Source of the DNA: Holothuria scabra
Lineage: Eukaryota > Echinodermata > Holothuroidea > Aspidochirotida > Holothuriidae
Assembly: GCA_037179385.1 (NCBI GenBank)
Contig: CM074196.1
Coordinates: 33,628,486-33,692,485 of the forward strand
Length of the DNA stretch: 64,000 bases
Direction: 5' to 3'
Every line of letters starts with the position of its first letter. Position 1 is the stretch's first letter. Below are positions 1 to 10,009 of this stretch, piece by piece. The translations under genes and the position numbers were made by a program. The notes under the pieces are model-generated. The model was given only the letters and a program-made list of their open reading frames with translations, did no database searches and was not told the DNA's origin.

Positions 1-59
1 TCGTGCGTTAAGCGCCAATCTAATATGTTATGCAAGGCTTACACTTGCACGATTCTGTG

Positions 60-545
60 GCACGCATTGGCACGACTCGAGTCGTGCCAGTGCGCAAACT
101 AGTCGTAAACTGGCGTGAAGTGTGCGTAAACTCGTCGTGACTGCGTGCCATGTCGGGACGAGAATTTTGAAATGTTCAAATTTTTGGTCACGACAAAATT
201 TCGCGACCGGGTCGTGAACTCGTCGGGACGATGCGGGAGGATGCGTGCCAGTGCGTGGCAGTGCGTGTCATGCCACGACTGTCACGAACTGCCACGAATA
301 GTTCACGAACAGCTCACGTCGAGTTCACGAGTAGTTCACGACATGTTCACGAATTGGTGCGCGTCGCAGCGTGGCCGTGCCTTCCCACTGACACGGTCAC
401 GTGTATTTCACGCATTGATGGCACGATCAGTTCACGAATAGTTTACGCGCTTCACGAACAGTTCGCCCATGGCAAGAGAAGTTAACGACGAGTTCACGAG
501 CAGTTCACGAACAGATCACGGGCAGTTCACGACTACTGCGCGACA
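60..545. repeat. Left subterminal array of GTTCACGA/TCGTGAAC motifs
   Basis: A roughly 10-bp motif family (gttcacga, cgtgaact, cgtaaact, tcgtgcc) recurs many times in both orientations from just inside the left end up to the TATA box. CpG content is much higher than in the rest of the window. Subterminal arrays of this kind are known as transposase-binding sites in several DNA transposon superfamilies; that role is inferred here. Confidence 0.65.
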
Positions 546-569
546 GTGACGCTCGCGTCGGTGCGGGGG

Positions 570-577
570 TATATATA
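570..577 (+). promoter_or_regulatory. TATA box of transposon gene
   Basis: TATATATA in a GC-rich setting, 71 bases before the ATG at 648. It would place a start site near 600 and is the most promoter-like sequence in the first 12 kb. Confidence 0.45.
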
Positions 578-647
578 GGGCTTCCTGGACACTGCTCGCC
601 ATTCCAGAGATCGCCAGCGAAGAGACAACTTTTATCACAGAGATAAC

Positions 648-848
648 ATGCCTAAAACAAAGCAGACACGAGGAAGAACAAAACAGAGAAGGCCAGAAGC
701 CGACAGGCCAGAGGCAGAGACTGCTGAGAGAGAACATTCCCCCAGTCATCCATATCAAGTGTTGATGTTGTCCCGGAGACACAGCAGATCTGGAGGCGAG
801 GGGTTAAGTTCTCAACCATCTCTTGGAAAAGGTCAGGTGAGATTCTGA
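648..848 (+). pseudogene. Truncated transposon ORF, basic N-terminus
   Basis: A 66-codon frame opens with a genuine ATG behind the TATA box and starts MPKTKQTRGRTKQRRPEAD, a lysine/arginine-rich stretch like the N-termini of accessory DNA-binding proteins of Harbinger elements. From about codon 40 it reads antisense through the transposase fragment, so only the first part is likely to be original coding sequence; the rest was joined by the internal deletion. I do not recognise a complete domain. It could equally be a chance frame, but the promoter and position favour a 5' exon remnant. Confidence 0.4.
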
Positions 849-1102
849 GGTAATTTTTGTAGCCCCTTGATATTCCTTGTGGAGTTCAGTAGTAGACTGT
901 CATACTGTCCAATCTCGCGCCCTCTGGTCAACCATTCCCTGACCCATACTTTCCTTTGTGTCTTTCTTCGAGGTGGGGTTGCCTTTTCTTGCTCTTTTGC
1001 CTCTTCCAGCCTTTCCTGCTGCTCTTCAACAATGACTAGAGCAGCTGCCAGGTATGGGCATCTTCTCTTCTCTGCAATGATTGTGTCTCTGGCATTCAGC
1101 AT
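775..1102 (-). pseudogene. HARBI1-like transposase, N-terminal fragment
   Basis: Reading leftward from the ATG at 1102, the frame gives a charged helix (VEEQQERLEEAKEQEKA) and then KVWVREWLTRGREIGQYDSL. This matches the family's conserved pattern of Trp-Val-Arg-x-Trp followed by a G-x-Y-x-x-L segment near the N-terminus of HARBI1/PIF transposases. After a one-base frame change near 890 and another near 860, the reading continues as YKNYLRISPDLFQEMVE and then a Pro-Arg-Leu-Gln, again the family pattern. Similarity stops near 775. The catalytic DDE nuclease core is absent, so the copy cannot be autonomous. The family assignment rests on motif recognition only. Confidence 0.7.
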
Positions 1103-1199
1103 GTTGTCTCTTCCACAGCCAATCCAAAAACGACCAGGGTTGGGGAGGCCCCATTTTTATGTTATATATATTAAAAAATATATTATATTTTTGTATTCG

Positions 1200-1385
1200 G
1201 CACAACACCGTCCGAATTGCGCAAACTGGTCTTGCCGATGCGGGAAGTGCGTAAACTATGCGCAAACTATGCGTGAACTCGACGTGCCAGTTCGTGTCAA
1301 TGTGGACACTGATGGACACGCATTCGTGAACTATTCGTGAACTCGTCGTGAAATATGCGTGAACTAGTCGCGAACAGTGCGGGAG
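1200..1385. repeat. Right subterminal motif array of the Harbinger element
   Basis: Repeated gcgtaaac, gcgcaaac, gcgtgaac and cgtgaact units mirror the left array and lie between an AT-rich stretch (1160-1200) and the right terminal repeat. Confidence 0.55.
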
Positions 1386-1461
1386 CCTCCTAGTTCGTGC
1401 CCCAAAATGGCACGACTTGCCACGACAAAATCATAACCACAAGTCGTGCCAGTGTAAGCCT

Positions 1462-2066
1462 CTCATTAGTCTTTCGGACAGGATTACAAACTCTCCCGTA
1501 CGCCTATGACTCTCTATGACCACCTATCGTCGACAGGAGTCAAGAATTTTAGAGCACAACAATGGTTTGTGGATAAGCGACTGTGGAATTATGTAGTCTG
1601 CACCAGGCGCGGATCCAGACATTTCAAGGGGGGCTGGTCTTAGAGAAAGCGGGTAATTGGGGGGGGCGTACTAGTGGCGTACGCAGGATTTTTCTGAAGG
1701 GAGGCACGCAGAGTGTTCAGTGATCGCCGGCCTGGGAGAGGGGTCTGAGGGGATGTACCCCTTCCCCTTTAAAAATTTTTAACGTTTTCAAGGAGCCTAG
1801 ATGCAAAATGGTGCAATATTTTCGACTTTGATGGGAATAGTGTTTAAAGTTGAATTGTGGTGGTTCATGAGGATGAAATTGAAACATTTACGCTACGGTA
1901 CCTTTCAAATTAAAACTTTAACTCATTAAACTCAAAAATTAAAACTCATTAAATTTTCATATTATCATTAGGAGTCAAAACAAAAGACCATCGATCGGTA
2001 CAGGCGAACGTGGGCATTTTAGTTTGCGATATTTTCTTGGCCACAAAACGTTATTCTACCATAAAG
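1462..2066. other. Intergenic; isolated hAT-like end
   Basis: No gene seen. AGTGGCGTACGCAGGA at 1672 resembles the left end of a hAT-type element, followed by G- and C-rich tracts. The stretch agatgcaaaatggtgc at about 1799 recurs near 3950 and, inverted, near 60320, so it belongs to a dispersed family. I could not assign a partner end. Confidence 0.4.
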
Positions 2067-2190
2067 TTTATCTGAGCGGAGCGCCATCATTAGTTGGCGC
2101 GGAACAAAGAGGAAATTTTGAAAAATCCGACCGATGTTCGGAAATACATGGTCGGAAATAGCATTTTCCAGACTCATACGAAAAATCTAT
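2067..2190 (+). repeat. AGCGGAGCGCCA-family repeat copy
   Basis: Contains gagcggagcgccatcatta, then a ttggcgcgga block and a gaaattttgaaaa block. The same order of blocks recurs in about a dozen places in the window, in both orientations. Confidence 0.6.
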
Positions 2191-2307
2191 AAGTAGTCGC
2201 TATCTTCGCTAAATAAAATGTTCACTTCAAAAAAGTTCGCGAATTTCAAAGTGATTATAAAGTTATGAAAAAATTCTTTTACCCGAAAAATGCAATTTTG
2301 CCCGAGA

Positions 2308-2390
2308 GACTATCTAAGCGGAGAGCCACCATTAGTTTGTGCTGAACTTAGAGAAAATTTTGAAAATGATCGCGGCCCCTCGGATGACCG
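2308..2390 (+). repeat. AGCGGAGCGCCA-family repeat copy
   Basis: Diverged copy: ctatctaagcggagagccac followed by cattagtttgtgctga and agaaaattttgaaaa. It lies 240 bp after the previous copy in the same orientation. Confidence 0.55.
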
Positions 2391-2909
2391 AAATTTTTGT
2401 TTTCATGCTTGTAAAGAAAATCTAAACAATGAGTTCATAAGTAACTTTTGTTTCGATGTAAGAAAAAATCAGGAATATGCTAAGCGACTCAGAAAATTAC
2501 TACCACTATTATACTTAATGGTCTTGATTCCTTTTCGAGGAAAGTAAACAACGAAATTGAAAATATGCTAATGCTTCTCCATTGTGACTGTTAGGTAAAT
2601 TAAAGATCCGCTGAATTGATGAAATTGTCTATGACTGCTCGAACTCATGGCTGTTAATTATTTTCCCCCTAACATCTCTTGCGTGATGAATGGCAAACTA
2701 TTTCTCACCGCAACTGAACACCCTCCGCTCCGTGTCCCTGTCTCGTATGTCTATGACTGCCGGGGAAGAAGCTTAAGGGATGGGCCCTTTCCTTTTGATT
2801 ATTCCTCCGGACTTAATATCATACGAGGTTCGTGTATTTGGATTTGTGTTGTGGGGGAAAGGATGAGCCTGAAATATGTTTTTTATTGAGGGGCCACAAG
2901 TTTTCGCAG

Positions 2910-3180
2910 CCGACATAATGGTGACACCGTAAGGCGTCCGGTTTTGCGCAAAACCCCATCGGCGTGGGGTCCAGGCGCCCGCTTAAGTGCCCCTGGTTGC
3001 ATGGGCGTTACCAGACATTTTCAAATGGGGTCGCTTTGCTCGAAAAAAGAAGTTATTGCCGCCTTAGCGGCAATGTTCGACTGAAAGCGCGAACATTACG
3101 GAGTGGGGTGCTTGGGCCCGCTAAAAGGCCACTGGTGAGGGTCCAAGGGGCGAAGCTCCCGGAAGCTCTGAGGAGTTAGT
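2910..3180. other. GC-rich hairpin-rich segment
   Basis: A sharply bounded GC-rich island in AT-rich surroundings, with short perfect inverted repeats such as tgccgccttagcggca (about 3057-3072) and several GGGTCC blocks. An open frame at 2964-3179 has no recognisable domain. The structure resembles the interior of gtggcgtagcc-type transposons rather than a gene. Confidence 0.35.
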
Positions 3181-3434
3181 AATTTCAAATGCTCGTAATG
3201 AGGTGAAATACCGTCAATACTACTAGTTTCATAATGCCAAAATTATGATTACATAGAGGTTCAGAGCAAAACGTGAACCCATGGATGGGGATCAAAGAGA
3301 AAGATTTAAATCTTTAAATGGCAACGGCACTAGAACGTTTTTCTTTGACAGTTGGGGTCAGGGGCATCGATTTGGTTTTCAAAGTGCGGGGACATCTAGC
3401 CTAAATATTTTCTCCTGTCCTGGTAAGGTGTGTA

Positions 3435-3925
3435 CAGCGGCGTAGCTAGATTTTTTTTCGGGAAAGGAGGGGGTGGGCAAGCATTCAGATGTTACGATTT
3501 TTGAGTGTGAACACCAGTATACCAGGGCCGTAATTTGCGGCGCGCGAAGCGCGCTGAAATTTTAAACATTTCTCAAATGTTTGAAAATATGGAGCTCACG
3601 GTAATGCAGAAAAGTCTGGACTCTTACAGTTTCCTGTAAGAAAATTGGAAAAGTTGAGGAACTACTGAAGAATTTGAATTTCCTATTGGCAAATCTGAGA
3701 TTGAACGGCGACCAGTGATCGTTGTTGCTACATAATGTTATCCAACCCCTACAAAATTAGGCGCTCTGACGAAACTTTTTTATTGAAGAGTATATATTGG
3801 AGACAATTCTGCTTAAGAATCGCAATTCGTGGCCCGCGAAGCACGCGGAAAATTTCGCTTCTTTGAGGCAAATTTCCATATTCTTCATTTTTCAGAGTCG
3901 CCTGCCCCCTGTAGCTACGCCAGTG
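3435..3925. mobile_element. Probable non-autonomous hAT-like element
   Basis: The left end CAGCGGCGTAGCTAGA and the right end, read in reverse as CACTGGCGTAGCTACA, form diverged terminal repeats. Flanking octamers ggtgtgta (3427-3434) and ggcgtcta (3926-3933) agree at 6 of 8 positions, as expected for an old hAT-type 8-bp target duplication. The interior holds two copies of a GC-rich hairpin block (near 3535 and 3825) of the type ggcgcgcgaagcgcgc. Confidence 0.45.
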
Positions 3926-5481
3926 GGCGTCTAAGGGAATGTGCCCAGATGCAAAATGGTGCTGAATGTTTCAATATTTTGAGTTACTAGGAAACTCTAA
4001 AAGTTTTCAAAATGTGATCTTGAAATTGTGTAAGATTGGTGGTTCAAAAAACATTAAAATATGTTTTCGAACGACACCTCATCATACACTATCTGCAGAG
4101 AGAGGATGGAGGTGTACCTCTAATTCCTGATGGAAGTCTGTCTTATGTAGCAAACGTCTGTGTGATTTTCTTCTCTGATAATGGTCTAAATACGAAATGG
4201 TGGAATCGCTATACAAATGAATGATGTGAGCGTGTCGAAATTTTGCATTAGGAATCATATACATTTATATACAAACGTTGCATGCAGACTGTGCATCGAG
4301 ACGTTTTCAGTTTCCTTAAAATGTGTTTGTCAAATTCAGCCTGCCAGGTTGGTCATTCACGAAACATCACAGATTTCATTAAAATATAGCAGGGGACGAT
4401 TCGTGTTCTTCATATTCCTAAATATTGTGCTCCTCCATAACCACACCTGCTGACCTATGTACACGAACAATCGACATAATCATAGAGACCGATGAATAAT
4501 GTATGTTTGATATGCAATGCAGGTGAATAAGAAACATCAATGAGACTGCAAACGGAGCGCGCGAAAATTTTTGGGATTTGCAAAGTTAACATGCGGAATT
4601 ATTGAAACAGAAAGCTACTGAGTCGATCGTAATCTGCAGAGCACTTTTTTTCATAACCTTCATGTATAGGCCCCTAGTCTTTTTGGTGGTACCTAATTTT
4701 TAGGTTTCACTTGTCACAAAAAGTGGGGGGACTTTTACGTTAGTGACCCCTCCCCTCAAAAACGTGGGGGGGGGGTCCCCTGTCACCCTAAATCGACTCC
4801 CTTGGTTGGGTGCTAATTGTGGGATCTATGGGCTCGGTTAAGGGAAACAACTGGAGTGGTAACATCCAGAGGCAAAGGATTTCCAGTATAAAAAAATCTT
4901 GGAATAAAATGAAGTATTCAAGACTTAAAATAGCGAACCTCAAATAACAAATCATGAAGAAATTTTAAGCGAATTGCATGACCTATGCAATGCAAAGAAC
5001 TGAAGCAAATCATTCAAATCTGCAATGAACAGCATTTATTAATTATTAAACTAATTAAGGAATCCGGCTCTATAGAACAGAGCCGTAATTTGTGCGCAAT
5101 GTCATTTTACCAATGTAATTTGTTTCTTACTTTCAGCCTGTCTCTAGTGTCATTTATTCCATTAAAAAGGGTAATGAAAGGGTAAAAATTGAAAACCCCG
5201 AGCAAAAATTGGAGGAAGAACAAAAAAAGGTACAGTAATTGATTTACCCATCACTCAGTTTGGTACGTATGCATAGATAAAAGGAAGTTAATTTTCAATT
5301 CTACCATCTCCAGATCTCTACCATGAGAATCCTGCATTCTGATTGGTTGAACAGTCACCTGTTATTTCATTACACATGGTCAATAAACACAAAAGCAGCG
5401 ATAATTCGAAGTTTTTCACACATTTTCGGCGGTAGAATTGGAATAAACCAAATTTGTCTGACCATTACTGTCTCATAAGCC
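3926..5481. other. Intergenic, no gene seen
   Basis: AT-rich DNA with short unrelated open frames. A G/C-homopolymer patch at 4720-4790 contains gtgacccctcccc and a run of ten G. Nothing conserved was recognised. Confidence 0.5.
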
Positions 5482-5667
5482 GTCTCGACTCCACTTAGCA
5501 ACATAACGGACTAGGCTTCGCCTTGCCTGCGTAGCAGACTGTGTGACATATTCCTTGGTCAGTAATATCCCCAGCGTGAAGCCCTTAAAGGGGGACTGAA
5601 CAAACTGAGTCCGCTCCGAAGGGTAGGCTTCGCCTCGTCCGTTACATTGCCAATTTGGAGTCTAGAC
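5482..5667. mobile_element. Palindromic MITE, 186 bp
   Basis: Inverted ends: GTCTCGACTCCACTTAGCAA at 5482 against GTCTAGACTCCAAATTGGCA read inward from 5667. Similarity continues through a taacggac(t/g)aggc block on both sides, about 35 bp in all. The interior is short and GC-rich with no coding potential. Confidence 0.6.
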
Positions 5668-6365
5668 ATTTAATTTACCATTTTATTCACCACAATAGCC
5701 AGCCAAATGTAAGTTATTCTGTAAATATCGGAACCATCATTTCCTAAACTTCAAGGCCTGGCCTTTGACTCAGCAGATTTTGGTGGGATAACTACCTATT
5801 CATAGTATTATTCGATCAAGTAAGGTAATTTGTATTACTGACATATAACATCGTTGAGTCAAAGGTGGATATTAAACACAGAAAAGCGTATGGTAGGCAA
5901 TCCGTGATCTAGGAGTCGAAATCTAGAGATGATATCCTACTTTACCGGTCTTTCTGTGTGCAGTAATGTGAAAACCCTCAGAACAGTCGACTACTAAAAC
6001 TATGATATCGTCATCCTTGGGACTATTTTTCATTGAGATTTTAAGTCAATTTGAAATGTCTCGTAGACCTGTGCACTTAGCCTACATTTTAATATTATGG
6101 TATACTGAGTCTATACTAACACGAAGCAGTTTACTCATCAAAATGAACAGAATTCAAGAGATGAACATATCGTTCTAATAAAGTCTCAATAGAAATGATT
6201 GTTCCGTTAAATAACTTAGATATTACTCAGGTATTTCATGAAAAGTAGGCCTATTAGATATATGACGATAATTCTATGGAAAGGTGTAGCTACACACGGG
6301 CAATAGGACTTGCTAGCCGACGGCACTTTATAAAAAGTAAGGGATAAAATACAGAATAGTAATTT
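5668..6365. other. Intergenic, no gene seen
   Basis: AT-rich single-copy-looking DNA. No frame with recognisable protein similarity on either strand. Confidence 0.5.
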
Positions 6366-6535
6366 GGGGGACTCGATCAGTAATTGCAGCGCGAGATTAG
6401 GTATTCAACTGGACCGCCTGCAAGCCACCGTGACCTGCCATTTCTCCGACGGACCGCCGAAGTGGCCGACGGCGTCAAGGCGATCCGTCTATTCGTCGAC
6501 GCCGACGGCGATCCGTCTTTTCTTTTATTTCATTT
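6366..6535. other. CpG-rich island with repeated ggcgatccgtct
   Basis: A 170-bp CpG-dense patch in AT-rich DNA. The motif ggcgatccgtct occurs twice 34 bp apart (about 6478 and 6512) next to gtcgacgccgacgg. Open frames of 61 and 66 codons cross it in two phases but match no family I know. It could be a promoter-type unmethylated island, an exon of an unrecognised gene, or a transposon fragment. Confidence 0.3.
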
Positions 6536-6952
6536 TGGATCGTTTTTAATAACCCATCTTCTAGACAAAAAAAAACGTAATTAAAAATGTTAGGAAATCT
6601 GAGAAAATTTTAGGAAAGTTTAGAAGTTCGATCATATCAGGTAAATATGATTTTGAAGTGGAAGTAGTTGCGTGATGAAGTTTGTTTAAAAATTATTGCG
6701 TAATTCGAAAGCGGATGTGCGAAACTTAAACTGTTCGGTTTCCAAGAAAAGACCCTCTGACACGAACCAGAGGAATGCATGAAACAAAATTTCCATTCGG
6801 CATAGTCAGCTCCAAATCCTGAGATGGTATGCTAAAAGTTAGACTTCAACTCCTAGCCTAAGTTATTGATGTTTTGAATAACAGCGAGACTGAAAAACTA
6901 AAAGCGAAGGAAAACTTGGTAAGCTATCTCGTTCGTAAATTCGTAATCTTTG

Positions 6953-7140
6953 GTAGGGCCTAGGCTAGGCCTAGGCCTAATGTTTGGCCTAACACTTCCA
7001 AGTTGGTTAGGCTAGTAGCCTACATGTAGGTCCAGGCCTATTTTATGTATCACCATACTCCATAGCCTAGTTCCACTGGCTAGGCTAACCCAAATTGTTC
7101 TACTAGGCTACTAACCTAGGCTTCAGCATAAATGTAGGCC
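6953..7140. repeat. TAGGCCTA-rich low-complexity patch
   Basis: Dense overlapping taggcctaggc and gtaggcc words in both orientations. Similar but weaker patches lie at 50.30-50.38, 51.06-51.24 and 53.43-53.52 kb. Confidence 0.5.
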
Positions 7141-7164
7141 AGGTTACATTAGTGCATTATCACG

Positions 7165-7690
7165 CTTACATTATCCCGCTTGTGAGCACCCTGCACTCCG
7201 TTCAGGCTCACTCGCTGCTGGACCATCCGGAAGTTGAACCTCCTCCATATTGAGAATTCTAATGTATAACTTCTCACATCCCATTTTCACGACTGTAATC
7301 ATATAGCTTAGAACACTGGGAAGGGTTGTTTCAGGCTATCTGGGGTGCCACACTCAGCACTGGAAAGTATACATTTGCCATACACCAAAGAATCACGCCA
7401 AGGTAGAGGTGTTTGGAATTATATGCCACACTAATTGTTGCAATTGTATGCCAACTGTTGTAATTTTTCCTGTAACAGCCTGGTACACCTACACCAAATT
7501 AGTTGGTGTACATTTCCATATGCCATAGATCTTTCTGTGAAAGGTCCTACTTTCCAGGATGGCTAGGGCCAGGGGGTTTGTAAAAGCCAAAAATTTTCTG
7601 GTACAATACGGGCCAACTTATGGTAGCGCTCCGCTTAGACAGTATCAAAGGTTGTCTTCCTTTTCTGTCATGAAGAAATGGACACCCTAG
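7165..7690. mobile_element. GGTGTCCATTC-family MITE, copy A, with insert
   Basis: Shares blocks in order with the copies at 7977-8585 and 34267-34578: a gagcaccctg block, a gagaattctaatgtataac block, cccattttcacgactg, gtttgtaaaagccaaaaatt, and the terminal gaaatggacaccct. About 230 bp of foreign sequence (7337-7570) interrupts the ggccatctggggg block. That insert starts tgccac and ends in a similar inverted arrangement around GGAAAGTA, suggesting a second transposon nested in the first. Confidence 0.5.
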
Positions 7691-7784
7691 GCTAAGTGCA
7701 TAACATTTGCAAAGCTAAGCACAGGCTTTTTGAGGGTCAGGAAGCCCTTTGGCTCATAGAGGACCCTATGCCACATTGGCTAAA

Positions 7785-7822
7785 GACTGGGGTTATGCTC
7801 ACATCCATCCGATGGGACCTTT
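7785..7822. repeat. Left arm of inverted repeat flanking nested MITEs
   Basis: tggctaaagactggggttat and the following bases are repeated inverted at 8591-8635, on the far side of the MITEs at 7820-7974 and 7977-8585. The pair suggests an older element into which the two MITEs inserted. Confidence 0.5.
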
Positions 7823-7974
7823 AAATGGTGGTCCAAGGGCCAGGATTGGGAGCAGTTAGTACACATGCATGAACACTGGCAAACTTTGCCATCTCTTTTG
7901 GACTAGTACTCAGAGGTAACGAGGCAGATGTGTACTAATCGCTCCTAATCCTGTTCCCTGGACTACCATTTAAA
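7820..7974. mobile_element. 155-bp palindromic MITE with 47-bp TIRs
   Basis: 7820-7866 (starting TTTAAATGGTGGTCCAAGGG) and the reverse complement of 7928-7974 (TTTAAATGGTAGTCCAGGGA) agree at 40 of 47 positions. The central 61 bp are unrelated. No coding capacity. Confidence 0.75.
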
Positions 7975-7976
7975 GT

Positions 7977-8585
7977 AGGGTGTCCATTCATCCGGCTTTT
8001 CGCCAGACAATCCAGCTTTTGAGCACCATGTCTTCCGTTCGGACTCACACGGCGCCAGACGTTGAAATTCCTTCATTTTGAGAATTCTAATGTAAAACTC
8101 CTCAACAATATGCAGCGCGGACCAGCCTAGAGTCTAGATTACACGTAAGGTGTCATGTGCATTAGTCACACCTTTCACATCTGCTGAAAAAGTAATGTAC
8201 GGCTGTGTATAGTACATTAAAAGGCTACGTGTAAACAATAGAAATATGGATTGCAATACGAGCTGAATGCAGGAGACTCATACATCTTAATTCTATCAAG
8301 CAAATCTTCCAACCTATTGGAAGTTCCTCTGAAAAAAATCTTGAGAGCCCTCTTTTGAAAATGTCTCGGGAGGGAATTCATTGATGCACAAATTTTCAGA
8401 GTTCAGCATCCCATTTTCACGACTGTAATCATGTAGCTTAAAACACTCGAAAGGACCATTTCCGGCCATCTGGGGGTTTGTAAAAGCCAAAAAATTTCTG
8501 GTACACTACGTGCCAACCCATAGTGGCGCTCCGCTTAGATAGTAGATGTTGTCCCCCCTTTTTGTCATGAAGGAATGGACACCCT
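7977..8585. mobile_element. GGTGTCCATTC-family MITE, copy B, with insert
   Basis: Begins AGGGTGTCCATTCATCCGGC and ends GAATGGACACCCT, so the termini are inverted. The internal block order matches the uninterrupted copy at 34267-34578, read in the opposite orientation. About 300 bp of unrelated DNA (roughly 8106-8406) splits the block between aaaactcctca and catcccattttc. Its right part carries the AGCGGAGCGCCA-type core, as ggcgctccgcttagatagt. Confidence 0.6.
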
Positions 8586-8590
8586 AATTT

Positions 8591-8640
8591 AAGTCCCCAT
8601 CTGATGGACATGAGCGTATCCCCAGTCTTTAGCCACTTTT
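8591..8640. repeat. Right arm of inverted repeat flanking nested MITEs
   Basis: Its reverse complement contains gtggctaaagactggggata, matching 7785-7822 with a few substitutions. Confidence 0.5.
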
Positions 8641-8821
8641 CCAAAGGCTTGTTTGGTATGGAGGTTACTTGCTCTGTACCACTGCTCAACAGATAAACTG
8701 AGCAAGGGGACAACTTCCTGAAACGGACAACCAAATTGTAATTCACCAATTTTTAAATCCCCTCAGCATCACTGTGAATATGCCAGACAATCTAATTTTT
8801 AGACCCTGGAAAATTTCCAAG

Positions 8822-8897
8822 TGGTTCCACAGGGATTTGATCTGGGGACCTTCAGCATGTAAAGCTGTATGCTCAAACCACCAAGCCAACTCCACTT
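8822..8897 (-). mobile_element. SINE head derived from tRNA-Val(TAC)
   Basis: On the - strand an A-box-like segment (gttggcttggtggtttgagc) is followed by a cagctttacatgctg anticodon arm with TAC in the loop, an aggtcc variable region, a degraded B box (gatcaaatccc) and a gtggaacca end. That matches the layout of eukaryotic tRNA-Val(TAC). Stem pairing is poor, with an unpaired acceptor side, so this is not a working tRNA. It is best read as the pol III promoter part of a SINE; the body and tail were not delimited. Confidence 0.55.
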
Positions 8898-9960
8898 GTA
8901 ACCTTCGAACTAGAGAGATGCTTTTGTAAACTTTGTTCCCGGAAATAGTTAGTAATTGTGAAGAACTGAACTGCTGAAGCCCTAAAATATAATCAGAGCC
9001 AAATAAGTGTCAGGACTACCTTTCCATGTTTGATACAGCATGACGAAATCTAGCCGGATGCTCTCCATATAGCAACAGTGTAAATAATGCTCTCATATCC
9101 CACTGACCAGTGACCACTCTGCTTATTGACTGACTATACTGAGATTACAGAACAAAGATCCCTTATGTAGTCATAGGCTATATCTTCATACAGTAGAGTC
9201 TTCTGGCACCCTATCTGCAATTACCCTGAAAAAGGCCTTGAAATCTGGGTTTTTAGAGTATCGCGCAAGTTAGCCTAATGGTACTGTATGTGTAGTGTTG
9301 ACCAGCCTGTCCTAGACCTAGTACTGAGTGCCTGTGGGCTAAGTAACTTAGAAACTTCATGTACTGTAGGCTATTGTAATTTGTAGCCTGTAAGTCCACA
9401 TTTTAAATAGTGGCCAAATAGGTACAGCTGGAATGCCTTACCTTTAAATAAGTCCATGGTGTAGCCAGCGACGTTGTCACACAAGATTTCTTTACGATGG
9501 AGCCAGCAGAGCTGATGTGGCTTCTAGGGGGACATTGGCATTTTTCCGCATTTATGTACTGTATGATGTAAACGTTGCACAGTCCACAATGTAGCTAGCC
9601 AAGCGGGTGTAGCCACTTGAGATAAATGTCTTGGACTAGCTGAGACAGTTTTATTAAGCAATCTCAACACTAAATGTTGCATTGCATAAATTAATGAGGG
9701 AAGTGTTGTGTCACTCTCAACAGAACTTAAAGGGGTAATGAACAGAGGAGCTGGTGTAGCCACTCCAGATTTAACAGATTAAAGCTGTCGGGACTTAGGG
9801 CCTATAAATTTTGTGATATCACTGTGCACTACTTGCACAGCTAGAGCACTGGCAAAATTATTCAAAAAATGCCTACTCGAAAACTTGACAACTGAATGTA
9901 GCAGCACAATTTTAAAGGGGGTGTTTTTCACATGGTGGTGTATTCCATAATTACTCCATC
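8898..9960. other. Intergenic, no gene seen
   Basis: AT-rich DNA with stop codons in all frames at normal density. A 79-codon frame at 9524-9763 on the - strand lacks any recognisable domain. Confidence 0.45.
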
Positions 9961-10009
9961 AAACTTAGCAAAATTAACGTCATACCCTCACAGTAGCCAC
10001 TGTAATGGT

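Larger units (their letters stand above)
35..1461. mobile_element. Deleted PIF/Harbinger-type DNA transposon
   Basis: The ends are inverted: AGGCTTACACTTGCACGA at 35-52 matches the reverse complement of 1444-1461 at 17 of 18 positions. Inside lie dense arrays of a GTTCACGA/TCGTGAAC-type motif next to each end, a TATA-type promoter with a short rightward reading frame (648-848), and a leftward fragment of a HARBI1-like transposase (about 775-1102). Two convergent genes near opposite ends fits PIF/Harbinger elements, which usually carry a transposase and a Myb/SANT-like gene. The middle appears deleted, because both gene fragments run into each other near 770. I could not find a matching 3-bp target duplication, so the insertion is old or the exact ends are off by a few bases. 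Confidence 0.72.

Noticed and set aside
145..485. 98- and 84-codon frames in the first 500 bp
   Set aside because: They run through the GTTCACGA-type repeat array in two phases; one starts at GTG. Not coding.
8822..8897. Functional tRNA-Val gene
   Set aside because: The acceptor stem does not pair and the B box is degraded; a SINE head is the better reading.
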